From the NCBI RefSeq assembly GCF_003075375.1, contig NZ_QDFT01000024.1, forward strand, positions 1 to 47,435: DNA of 47,435 nucleotides, read 5' to 3'. The DNA comes from Microbacterium testaceum. Its GTDB lineage: Bacteria; Actinomycetota; Actinomycetes; Actinomycetales; Microbacteriaceae. The translations under genes were made by a program, and so were the position numbers. The notes below the pieces were generated by a model that saw only the letters and a list, made by a program, of their open reading frames with translations, did not search any database and was not told where the DNA came from. Position 1 is the first letter of the stretch; each line of letters starts with the position of its first letter. Shown here piece by piece: positions 7,921 through 15,353 of the stretch.

Positions 7921-9189
7921 TCAGCGGGGCGCAAGGGCGAGCAGCATGCCGGCGACGAACGTATCGCCGAGGCCGAGCGTCACGCAGGGCGACGGCGTAT
8001 ACGGGGAGGGCACCGCCACAAGGCGGTAGCGCGGATCGGGAGACTCCCGGCGCAGCGAGGCGGGGAGGGGGCTGAGAGTGGTCCCGGCCGGCATCTCGCG
8101 CGGGAGGACAGGCGCGCCGGTCACCGCCCGAGAGGCGGCGAGCAGGCAGCCGGCCAGCAGGGCCTCCTCCTCGAGCACCGGATCGCCTGTCGTCACGACG
8201 AACGCGAAATCGTCGGCGTGCACACTCACACGATCCAGCCCGAGCTCGTTCGCGATGGCGACCGCCGCCTCGACCGGGTCGGGGATGGATGCCAGCTGAC
8301 CGAGTTCTGAGAGCGACATACCGAGGCTGTTGGCGAATCCCGTCAGCCCGGCGACCGCGGAACGAGCGTGCTCGTGGCTCTCGTACTCGGCGATCTCGAA
8401 GTGAACGAGCCGGGGGCGGTCCGCGAGCCAGGCGAAGCGATCCTGGAACCAGGCCCGCGTGGGCTCGACGGCGGCGGGCTCGGCCGTCTGGAAGCCGGAC
8501 AGCAGCATTGTCGTGAGCCGGTGGTCCTCCACGTACGCCGCGAACGCGTCGTCCAGGTCGAGAGCGCGAGCCGGAGCACGCAGGATGATGCGGGTCGAGC
8601 GGCGCGTGATGATCGCCTCGGCGTCGCCGACGGCTCCGCGCAGCAGCACGCCCTGCGTGAACTGGAAAACGAAGATCGGGTCGTTCGGCCGTGCGGGCGA
8701 CGGCGTGATCTCGCGCGGCGAGTGCAGCCCGCCGTCGTCGCCGACGACGCGGAGGCCGTCGTCCATCGTGTCGAGCTGCGCGGCGGTGCGATCCGACAGG
8801 GCCAGTACGCTCTGCACGCCGAGGGATGCCAGCACGCGCGAGACCTGTGCTCCGGTCCCCCCCATCGTGGGCGTGCCACGGAAGGTGCGCACGATCCAGT
8901 CGAATCCACGACGCTCGGCGAGGACTTCGCCACCGCGACCGTTCAGGATTCGATCGTGCAACCATCGGGCGAGGTCGCGCACCTCTGCGTCGTCGTCGTC
9001 CCGCGCGTCGACGATGGCGGCGAATTCGACCTCTCCGACGGTGCAGATGTGGTCGTTGCACACCGAGAATCCGGTCGCGATGAGCGGCGCGGTCCGGACG
9101 AGTCCGTTGAGTCCTCCGAGGACCGCGGCGTACTTCGCGCGAGCTTCCTCGACCTCGAGGAGGTCGTTGCCCGACAGCGTCTCGCTCAT
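7921..9189 (-). CDS. ADP-dependent phosphofructokinase/glucokinase-family kinase
   Basis: 422 residues, close to archaeal ADP-PFK/ADP-GK length. Visible family marks are GGTGAQVSRVLASLG (110-124), LLSGFQ (229-234), the metal-binding HxE motif in LVHFEIAEYES (His263, Glu265), and the C-terminal LGLGDTFVAGM with catalytic Asp409. This separates it from plain PfkB kinases, which lack the HxE motif and are about 310 residues. Archaeal ADP-PFK phosphorylates fructose 6-phosphate on O1. As first gene of the operon and neighbour of a LacD-like aldolase, this one probably makes a ketose 1-phosphate or 1,6-bisphosphate. The phosphate donor in this bacterium (ADP or ATP) is unknown. An AAGG sits directly before the ATG, and a GGGAG lies about 9 nt upstream. 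Confidence 0.82.
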   Translation of the reverse strand: MSETLSGNDLLEVEEARAKYAAVLGGLNGLVRTAPLIATGFSVCNDHICTVGEVEFAAIVDARDDDDAEVRDLARWLHDRILNGRGGEVLAERRGFDWIVRTFRGTPTMGGTGAQVSRVLASLGVQSVLALSDRTAAQLDTMDDGLRVVGDDGGLHSPREITPSPARPNDPIFVFQFTQGVLLRGAVGDAEAIITRRSTRIILRAPARALDLDDAFAAYVEDHRLTTMLLSGFQTAEPAAVEPTRAWFQDRFAWLADRPRLVHFEIAEYESHEHARSAVAGLTGFANSLGMSLSELGQLASIPDPVEAAVAIANELGLDRVSVHADDFAFVVTTGDPVLEEEALLAGCLLAASRAVTGAPVLPREMPAGTTLSPLPASLRRESPDPRYRLVAVPSPYTPSPCVTLGLGDTFVAGMLLALAPR

Positions 9190-9285
9190 CCTTGTGCCAC
9201 TCCCTCGCGACCTCGTCGTCGACGCCGCATCGCCCCACCTGCCTCGTCGAACGCGTGACCGTGGGTTGGGTGACCTCGTGGTCCG

Positions 9286-9314
9286 AGACTAAGCGAGTCG
9301 CGCACATTGCGCAA
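9286..9314 (-). promoter_or_regulatory. Promoter of the aldolase/tetronate operon
   Basis: Read on the - strand: -35 TTGCGC (9314-9309), a 17-bp spacer, and -10 TAGTCT (9291-9286). The expected transcript has a ~90-nt leader before the kinase ATG at 9189. One copy of the GCGAGTCGCGC repeat fills the spacer, where a bound repressor would block RNA polymerase. Confidence 0.6.
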
Positions 9315-9351
9315 CTAAAAATGCGAGTCGCGCGATACGCGCACATTGCGC
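9293..9351. repeat. Paired direct repeats, candidate operators
   Basis: GCGAGTCGCGC occurs at 9293-9303 and 9323-9333 (30 bp apart, about three helical turns). GCGCACATTGCGC occurs at 9300-9312 and 9339-9351. One copy of each overlaps the -35/-10 region of the - strand operon and the others lie just upstream. Direct repeats around the core promoter are common for DeoR proteins, and a DeoR gene ends this operon. A looser match recurs at 10481-10510. Confidence 0.5.
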
Positions 9352-9389
9352 GGATGACGGCACGCCGCGCGACCTGACCGCGCCACCCC

Positions 9390-9395
9390 TATCGT
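9390..9395 (+). promoter_or_regulatory. -10 element TATCGT, leaderless start of the first LLM gene
   Basis: TATCGT is followed by 6 nt and the ATG at 9402, so transcription should begin at or next to the start codon. There is no ribosome binding site. The same geometry recurs before seven other genes in the window. Confidence 0.5.
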
Positions 9396-9401
9396 CGATG
9401 C

Positions 9402-10415
9402 ATGACCCGCGCCCTCCGCTCTCTCGGCTTCCTCACCATCGGCCTCTTCGATCGCGAGAATCCGCGCGCCGGGCACGAGACCACGCTGTCGATCATCGAG
9501 CGCGGCGAACGCCTCGGCTTCGACAGCGCGTGGCTGCGCGATCGGCACCTGCAGTACGGCATCTCCTCCCCCGTCGCGGTTCTCGCCGCGGCCTCGCAGC
9601 GCACGAGTCGCATCCGGCTCGGCACCGCCGTGATCCCGCTCGGATGGGAGAACCCGCTGCGCCTCGCCGAAGACCTCGCCACCGTCGATGTCCTGTCGGG
9701 CGGGCGGCTCGAACCGGGATTCTCGGTGGGGCCCCCACCGCGGCTCGACGACGTCGCCCACGCCCTGTACCCCGACACGGTCGAGCACGAGGATTTCGGC
9801 TACGAGCGCCTCGCGCGCCTGCGTCGCTTCATCGCCGGAGACGCGGTCAGCGCCCGCGCCGGCACCGAGGGGATCGAGGAGTACTCGGAGCGGGTCGAAC
9901 CGCACGCCGCGGGCCTGTCCGACCGGCTCTGGTACGGCGCCGGTAGCGCGGCATCCGCCGGCTGGGCGGCCGGGAACGGCTTCCACCTGCTGACCAGCAG
10001 CGTGGTGCAGGCGGGCGAGACGACCGACTTCGACCGCGAGCAGTACGCGCAGATCCGGCTTTACCGTGACGCCCATCCCGACGGCGAGAAGGCCCGCGTG
10101 TCGCAGGGCCTGGTCGTGATCCCCACCGACTCGGCCACCCCCGAGCAGCGTGCCCGCTACGTGGCCTACGCCGACGCGCGGCGCGGGCGGGTCGGCATCC
10201 CGCACGGTCCCCGCGGGCTGCTGTTCGCCGAGGATCTCGTCGGCTCGTCCGAGCAGATCGCCGAGCGTCTGCTGTCGTCGCGGTCCTACCCCGAGGTCGA
10301 CGAGGTCGCGTTCGCGCTGCCGTTCGATTTCGCCCCCGACGACTACGCGCAGATCCTCGAGGACATCGCGGGGCGGCTGGGGCCGCTGCTGGGCTGGCGG
10401 GCCGCCGCCGTCTGA
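9402..10415 (+). CDS. LLM-class flavin-dependent oxidoreductase
   Basis: 337 residues with the luciferase-like TIM-barrel pattern: FLTIGLFD at the N-terminus, then GFDSAWLRDRHLQYG, SRIRLGTAVIPLGWENPLRLAED and DVLSGGRLEPGFSVG. These proteins use reduced FMN or F420 to oxygenate or reduce small organic substrates. Transcription is probably leaderless and divergent from the tetronate operon, with 212 bp between. The gene is separated from the next two LLM genes by 338 bp holding a large hairpin, so it may be its own unit. No substrate can be assigned. Confidence 0.85.
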   Translation: MTRALRSLGFLTIGLFDRENPRAGHETTLSIIERGERLGFDSAWLRDRHLQYGISSPVAVLAAASQRTSRIRLGTAVIPLGWENPLRLAEDLATVDVLSGGRLEPGFSVGPPPRLDDVAHALYPDTVEHEDFGYERLARLRRFIAGDAVSARAGTEGIEEYSERVEPHAAGLSDRLWYGAGSAASAGWAAGNGFHLLTSSVVQAGETTDFDREQYAQIRLYRDAHPDGEKARVSQGLVVIPTDSATPEQRARYVAYADARRGRVGIPHGPRGLLFAEDLVGSSEQIAERLLSSRSYPEVDEVAFALPFDFAPDDYAQILEDIAGRLGPLLGWRAAAV

Positions 10416-10753
10416 CGCGCAATCGCGGATGCCGACGTGCGCAACCTCCGCGATGAGCGCAACCTCAGTCGGCACGGGTCGAGTCGCGCGGAGTTTGCGC
10501 ACATCGCGGAGGTTGTGCACCTCGCGGAGCATGGGCACCTCGCGGAGTGCGGGCGCCTCGCGGGCGCACCCCGCAGCTCGCGCTCTCCCGGGCCCCCGGC
10601 GCTCCGGGCACCCCGGCACCCCCGACGCTCCGCTCGGCCCAGCGACGGGCCCGTGGCCTTTCGTGACGCCGTGAGGCGTTGTGTGACGACGCGCGTTGAG
10701 ACCCGCCCCGTGCCCGGCGACAGTGGTCAGCACCCCTCGAGAGAAGGAGCCCC
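10416..10753. other. Gene-free region carrying 18-bp repeats and a long hairpin
   Basis: 338 bases between two LLM genes. The first 155 bases hold the repeat/hairpin described separately. The rest is GC-rich sequence with CCCGGGC- and CGGCACCC-like runs and a ribosome binding site (GAGAAGGAG) just before 10754. Frames through the repeats give arginine/alanine-rich peptides with no ribosome binding site and no family resemblance, so I do not call a gene. Confidence 0.55.
10434..10570. repeat. Oppositely oriented 18-bp tandem repeats forming a 30-bp hairpin
   Basis: Four tandem units close to GCGGAGGTTGCGCACATC lie on the + strand at 10488-10505, 10506-10523, 10524-10541 and 10542-10559, with a partial fifth unit to 10570. 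Two units lie on the - strand at 10434-10451 and 10452-10469. Because the two sets face each other, bases 10437-10466 and 10491-10520 form a 30-bp stem with three mismatches around a 24-nt loop. The element starts 19 nt after the stop of the first LLM gene. It may end transcription, be a REP-like palindrome, or bind protein. Confidence 0.75.
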
Positions 10754-11959
10754 ATGTCGCACCGCGCCCACCTCGCCGTCGCCCTGGACGGCGCCGGCTG
10801 GCATCCCGCCGCCTGGCGCGAGTCCACCGCCCGCCCCACCGAGCTCGCCTCGGCCGGGTACTGGCGCGACCTCGCGCGTCTCGCCGACGACGCCGGTGTG
10901 CTCTTCGCGACGATCGAGGACGCCCTCTCGCTGGGCGGTCGCTCCCCCGAGGCGGATGCCGAGACCCGCCGCGACCGCGCCCGTGGACGCCTCGATGCGG
11001 TGCTGCTGTCGTCGTTCCTCGCCCCCGCGACCCGTCGGCTCGGCCTCGTTCCGACCGTGACCACCACGCACCCCGAGCCCTTCCACGTCGCCACGGGGCT
11101 GCAGACCCTCGACCACGTCAGCCGGGGCCGCGCGGGCGTTCGCCTGGTCGCGGGCTCGACCCCGCAGGAGCGCGCGAACTTCGGGCGTCGCGCCGAGGGC
11201 CCGGCGGGCCTGCCGGCCTCGGGCCGCGTCGAGGACGACCCCGCGCTGCTCGCCGCGTTCCGCGAGGCGGGCGAGGTGGCCGACGTCATCCGCCGTCTCG
11301 CCGACTCGTGGGAGGACGACGCGATCGTGCGCGACCTCGAGACCGGTAAGTTCCTCCACCGCGAGCGCGTGCACCGCGTCGACTTCGCGGGCGAGTTCTT
11401 CTCGATCACGGGCGCCTCGATCGTGCCCCGCTCCCCGCAGGGCCAGCCGCTCGTCACCGCCCTCGCGCACCAGAGCGTCCCTTACCGTTTCGCGGCGGCG
11501 CACGCCGACCTGGTGTTCGTCACCCCGAGCGACGCGGGCGGGGTGGGCGGCATCCGGGACGAACTGGCGGATGCCGCGGCCCAGGTGCGCGACGAGGTCG
11601 AGCCCCTGCGGGTCTTCGCCGACCTGCTCGTGCTCGTCGCCCCGAGCCGCGCCGAGGCCGCCGAGACCTGGGCACGGCTCGAGGAGCGCGCTCCGCTCAC
11701 CACCGACGCACGGGTCGTCGTGGGCACCGCCGACGACGTCGTGGACGAGATCCGCGCGCTCGTCGACGCCGGCGCCGACGGGGTGCGCCTGCGCCCCGCT
11801 CGCCTTCCGGCCGACCTCGTCGCCATCGCCGAGCAGGTGGTGCCGCGGGCGCGGGCCGCCGGCATCCTGTCGCCCGACGGCGGCGAGCCCACGCTGCGCG
11901 AGCGCCTCGGCCTGCCGCGTCCGTCCAGCCGCTTCGCCCGTCAGGAGGTCGGCGCATGA
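10754..11959 (+). CDS. LLM-class flavin-dependent oxidoreductase
   Basis: 401 residues, with AGAAGGAG 5 nt before the ATG. The family's barrel strands are visible in HLAVALDGAGWHPAAWRES, LLSSFLAPATRRLGLVPTV, the substrate-loop segment HPEPFHVATGLQTLDHVS and GRAGVRLVAGSTPQERANFG. The sequence resembles the NtaA/SnaA/DmoA branch, flavin monooxygenases that take FMNH2 from a separate reductase. The stop overlaps the next LLM gene by ATGA. Two adjacent different monooxygenases followed by an FAD protein suggest a multi-step oxidation of one compound class, often a sulfur- or amine-containing molecule in this branch. Substrate unknown. Confidence 0.85.
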   Translation: MSHRAHLAVALDGAGWHPAAWRESTARPTELASAGYWRDLARLADDAGVLFATIEDALSLGGRSPEADAETRRDRARGRLDAVLLSSFLAPATRRLGLVPTVTTTHPEPFHVATGLQTLDHVSRGRAGVRLVAGSTPQERANFGRRAEGPAGLPASGRVEDDPALLAAFREAGEVADVIRRLADSWEDDAIVRDLETGKFLHRERVHRVDFAGEFFSITGASIVPRSPQGQPLVTALAHQSVPYRFAAAHADLVFVTPSDAGGVGGIRDELADAAAQVRDEVEPLRVFADLLVLVAPSRAEAAETWARLEERAPLTTDARVVVGTADDVVDEIRALVDAGADGVRLRPARLPADLVAIAEQVVPRARAAGILSPDGGEPTLRERLGLPRPSSRFARQEVGA

Positions 11960-13302
11960 CCCGCCGTCAGACCCATCTCGCCGCGCACTTCCCGGGCGTG
12001 AACAACACCACCGTCTGGACCGACCCGAGCGCGGGCAGCCAGATCGACTTCTCGTCGTTCGAGCACTTCGCCCGCACCGCCGAGCGCGGGTTCTTCGACT
12101 ACCTGTTCCTCGCCGAGGGGCTCCGCCTGCGCGAGCACCGCGGGCAGCTGCACGATCTCGACGTCGCCGGTCGCCCGAACACCCTCGCTATCCTGACCGC
12201 CCTGGCCGCCGTGACCGCGCACATCGGCCTGGTCGGCACGCTCAACACCACGTTCAACGAGCCGTACGAGCTCGCCCGCCAGCTCGGCACGCTCGACCTG
12301 TTGTCGAACGGGCGGGCCGGGTGGAACGCCGTGACCAGCTCGGACGCCTTCCACGGCGCGAACTTCCGCCGCGGCGGGTACCTCGACCACGCCGACCGCT
12401 ATGTGCGCGCATCCGAGTTCGCGGCGCTGTCGAAGGCGCTCTGGTCGTCGTGGCGTGACGATGCGGTCGTGGCGGACGCCGAGTCGGGGGCGTTCCTGCG
12501 CGACGACGCCGTTGCGCGCGTCCGGCACGAGAGCCGCCTGTTCGACGTGGACGCGGTGTTCGACGTGCCGCGCTCCCCCCAGGGGCGCCCCGTGATCGTG
12601 CAGGCCGGGGATTCCCCCGACGGGCGCGACTTCGCCACCGACCACGCCGACGTCATCTTCTCGCTGCACACAGAATTCACGGATGCGCAGCAGTTCTACC
12701 GCGATGTGAAGGGGCGGCTGGCCGCCCGCGGCCGCGACGAGGACTCGCTCAAGATCCTGCCCGCGGCGACCTTCGTGCTCGGCGACACGGCGGACGAGGC
12801 CCGGGAGCGTTCGCGCGAGATCGCCCTGGCCCAGGTGCGGCCGCAGACCGCGATCACGTATCTCGAGCAGATCTGGAACCGCGACTTCGGCGGGTACGAC
12901 GCCGATGGTCCGCTGCCCGACGTCGAGCCCGACACCGGCGCCGAGACCGCGCAGGGCTTCGCGGGACGCCACGCGGCGATCCGCGCGCGGATCGACCAGC
13001 TGCGCGCCCTCGCCGCCGAAGAGAAGCTGTCGATCCGCGAGCTCGTCATCCGTCTGACGGCGAAGCACACCTTCGTCGGGACGCCCGAGCACGTGGCATC
13101 CGAGATCGATCGGTACGTCCAGGAGCGCGCGACCGACGGCTTCACCGTGGTCGGCCACGTCACCCCGCACGGCCTCGACGAGTTCACCGATCGCGTCGTG
13201 CCGCTGCTGCAGGAACGCGGCTCGTACCGCCGGTCGTATGACGACGGCGCGACGCTGCACGACCTGCTGGGGCTGCCCCCGGTGGCGACTCCGGTGCGAT
13301 GA
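11956..13302 (+). CDS. NtaA/DmoA-family FMN-dependent monooxygenase
   Basis: 448 residues, the usual length for this group. Strong markers are HFPGVNNTTVWTDPSAGSQ, the barrel segment FFDYLFLAEGLRLREHRG, GLVGTLNTTFNEPYELARQ, LLSNGRAGWNAVTSSD, and the late VPRSPQGRPVIVQAGDS. Known relatives oxidise nitrilotriacetate, dimethyl sulfone or alkyl sulfur compounds using FMNH2 and O2. It is coupled to both neighbours by 4-nt overlaps. No NADH:FMN reductase gene is present in the window; the FAD protein downstream could serve or could be a further catalyst. Confidence 0.9.
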   Translation: MTRRQTHLAAHFPGVNNTTVWTDPSAGSQIDFSSFEHFARTAERGFFDYLFLAEGLRLREHRGQLHDLDVAGRPNTLAILTALAAVTAHIGLVGTLNTTFNEPYELARQLGTLDLLSNGRAGWNAVTSSDAFHGANFRRGGYLDHADRYVRASEFAALSKALWSSWRDDAVVADAESGAFLRDDAVARVRHESRLFDVDAVFDVPRSPQGRPVIVQAGDSPDGRDFATDHADVIFSLHTEFTDAQQFYRDVKGRLAARGRDEDSLKILPAATFVLGDTADEARERSREIALAQVRPQTAITYLEQIWNRDFGGYDADGPLPDVEPDTGAETAQGFAGRHAAIRARIDQLRALAAEEKLSIRELVIRLTAKHTFVGTPEHVASEIDRYVQERATDGFTVVGHVTPHGLDEFTDRVVPLLQERGSYRRSYDDGATLHDLLGLPPVATPVR

Positions 13303-15191
13303 GCGTGCAGCCCTCGCGACTCGTGGTGCTCGGCGCGGGCCCGCGCGCGGTCATGCTGATCGAGCGTCTGCTCGCGCGGCGCACGCGCGCGGACGCGCCG
13401 GTGCAGATCACGCTCGTCGATCCATTCCCGCCGGGCGCGGGGCGCATCTGGCGGCGCGAGCAGTCTCCGCTGCTCAAGCTCAACTCCATGGCGCGCGACG
13501 TGACGGTGTTCACCGATGACTCGTGCTTGATCGCCGGTCCCGTGCGGTCGGGTCCCTCGCTCATCGAGTGGGCGGAGCGCGTGCGCGACGGGCGGCTCCC
13601 CGACGTCGACCTCGACGACCCGACGCTGGCCGACGAGGTGCGGGGGCTGCGCGGCGACAGCTTTCCCACGCGGCGGTTGCAGAGCGTGTACCTCGACTGG
13701 TTCTGGCGCCGCACGGTGGCGATCGCGCCGCCCGGCGTCGCCATCGACCACCGCGCGTCCAGCGCGCAGTGGGTCGACGACACCCCCGACGGGTGGGAGG
13801 TCGCCCTCGACGACGGCACCCGCCTCGACGCCGACGTGCTCGTCTACGCCCTCGGCCACGCCGGGCGCGAACCCTCCGCCGAGGCGCGCTCCCTGCGCGA
13901 CGCCGCCGCGCGCGAGGGCCTGACCTACCTCGAGCCCGCTTTCACGGCCGACGCCGACCTGTCGGTCCTGGGCGCGGGCGAGGACGTGATCGTCCGGGGG
14001 ATGGGGCTGGCATCCATCGATGCCGTCGTCCTGTTCGCCGAGGGCCGAGGCGGACGCTTCGCGCGGACCGACGGCCGCCTGACGTACGAACCCTCGGGAG
14101 CCGAACCCCGTCTGCACCTGGGCTCGCGCCGAGGGGTGCCGTACCGCTCGAAGGTGTCGTCACCGCTGCGCGGCGAGCCGCCCACCCGCGAGGTCCTCAC
14201 CCCCGCGGCGATCGCCGGCCTGCTCGCCCGACCGGACTCGGTCGATTTCGTCGACGACGTGTGGCCGCTCATCGCCCGCGAACTCGTCTGGGGGCACTAC
14301 CGCGAGCTGTTCACCGGCCACCCCGACCGCGTCGGCACGACGTGGGAGCGGTTCCGCGAGACCCTTCGAACGGTGGATGCCGACACCCCCGCGCTGCGCG
14401 CCGCCGTGGCCGCGGTGGTTCCCGATCCGCTCGACAGGTTCGACGTGCCGGCCCTCGACCGGCCACTCGCGGATGAGACCTTCGCCGACGCACGGGCCGC
14501 GCACGACCGCGTCCGTCGGCACATCGTCGACGATCTGCGGCTGCGCACGACGCCCGAGCACAGCACGGCGCAGGCGTTGTTCCTGACCATCCTCGGCTCG
14601 TTCCTGGCGCTCGCCGACATCCCCACCGAGCGGTGGAGCGCCCGCTCGCGCGCGGTGGACCTGCCCGTCACCTGGCACACGTTCTTCAGCTACGTGGCAT
14701 CCGGACCCCCGCCGCATCGCCTCGAGGAGCTGCTCGCCCTCGCCGACGCGGGTGTCGTGCGCTTCCTCGGCCCCGAGGTCTCGGTCCGTGTCGAACCCGG
14801 TCGCGGCTTCGTGGCCTCGTCACCGCGCGTGTCGGGCGAGCTCGCGGCTCGCGCGCTCGTCGACGCGTGGCTGCCGGCGCCGGGCGCTGCCGCGAGCGAC
14901 AACCCGGTGCTGCGCGAGCTCGCCACCCGGCACGGCCGTGAGGTCCATGTCGCCGATGAGGGCTTCACCGGCTCGCTCGGGCGGATCGACGTGGATGCCG
15001 ACGGCCGCGTCATCGCACCGACGGGCGCCGCGCACGAGACGGTGTTCGCCCTCGGGCCCTTCACCGCCGGCACCGAGGCCGGGGCCTTCACGCGTCCGAA
15101 CGCGAACTCGCTGTCGCTGCGGCAGACCGACCGCGTGGCCGAGGCCGTGGCGGCCGCGCTGGCCGCGCGTCGCGTCGCCGCCGTCCGCTGA
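13299..15191 (+). CDS. FAD/NAD(P)-binding protein (FAD-NAD(P)-binding domain family)
   Basis: 630 residues starting with a dinucleotide-binding fold, LVVLGAGPRAVMLIERLL, without a signal peptide. The segment PPGAGRIWRREQSPLLKLNSMARDVTVF and a second nucleotide-binding region near VLVYALGHAGREPS match large proteins of the FAD-NAD(P)-binding domain family. This family includes lysine/ornithine N-monooxygenase-like and NAD(P)H-using enzymes, and most members are unstudied. The start overlaps the preceding monooxygenase stop by 4 nt, so the products should be made together. A role in reducing flavin or in a further oxidation is inferred. The gene is followed by 162 bp without an ORF. Confidence 0.8.
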   Translation: MSVQPSRLVVLGAGPRAVMLIERLLARRTRADAPVQITLVDPFPPGAGRIWRREQSPLLKLNSMARDVTVFTDDSCLIAGPVRSGPSLIEWAERVRDGRLPDVDLDDPTLADEVRGLRGDSFPTRRLQSVYLDWFWRRTVAIAPPGVAIDHRASSAQWVDDTPDGWEVALDDGTRLDADVLVYALGHAGREPSAEARSLRDAAAREGLTYLEPAFTADADLSVLGAGEDVIVRGMGLASIDAVVLFAEGRGGRFARTDGRLTYEPSGAEPRLHLGSRRGVPYRSKVSSPLRGEPPTREVLTPAAIAGLLARPDSVDFVDDVWPLIARELVWGHYRELFTGHPDRVGTTWERFRETLRTVDADTPALRAAVAAVVPDPLDRFDVPALDRPLADETFADARAAHDRVRRHIVDDLRLRTTPEHSTAQALFLTILGSFLALADIPTERWSARSRAVDLPVTWHTFFSYVASGPPPHRLEELLALADAGVVRFLGPEVSVRVEPGRGFVASSPRVSGELAARALVDAWLPAPGAAASDNPVLRELATRHGREVHVADEGFTGSLGRIDVDADGRVIAPTGAAHETVFALGPFTAGTEAGAFTRPNANSLSLRQTDRVAEAVAAALAARRVAAVR

Positions 15192-15353
15192 CCCGCCCGC
15201 GCCCCACCCGGTCGCCGCGCACCTGCTCAGGAGTTTCGCGCGGCCGCCGCCCCCACCCGGCAACGGGAAGGGGCAGGATGGAACGACGCGCAATCCGAAC
15301 CGGGGCGAGCGGCGAACATCCCTCGTAGGGCGAAGACGCCACGAAAGGACGAC

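Noticed and set aside
10488..10570. CRISPR-like array
   Set aside because: The 18-bp units are directly adjacent without spacers, diverge from each other and have no cas genes nearby.
10437..11060. Open frame with a hexapeptide repeat (AHIAEV, VHLAEH, GHLAEC)
   Set aside because: The peptide repeat is only the 18-bp DNA repeat read in frame. There is no ribosome binding site, and the frame then runs antisense-free through the LLM gene as an Arg/Pro-rich shadow.
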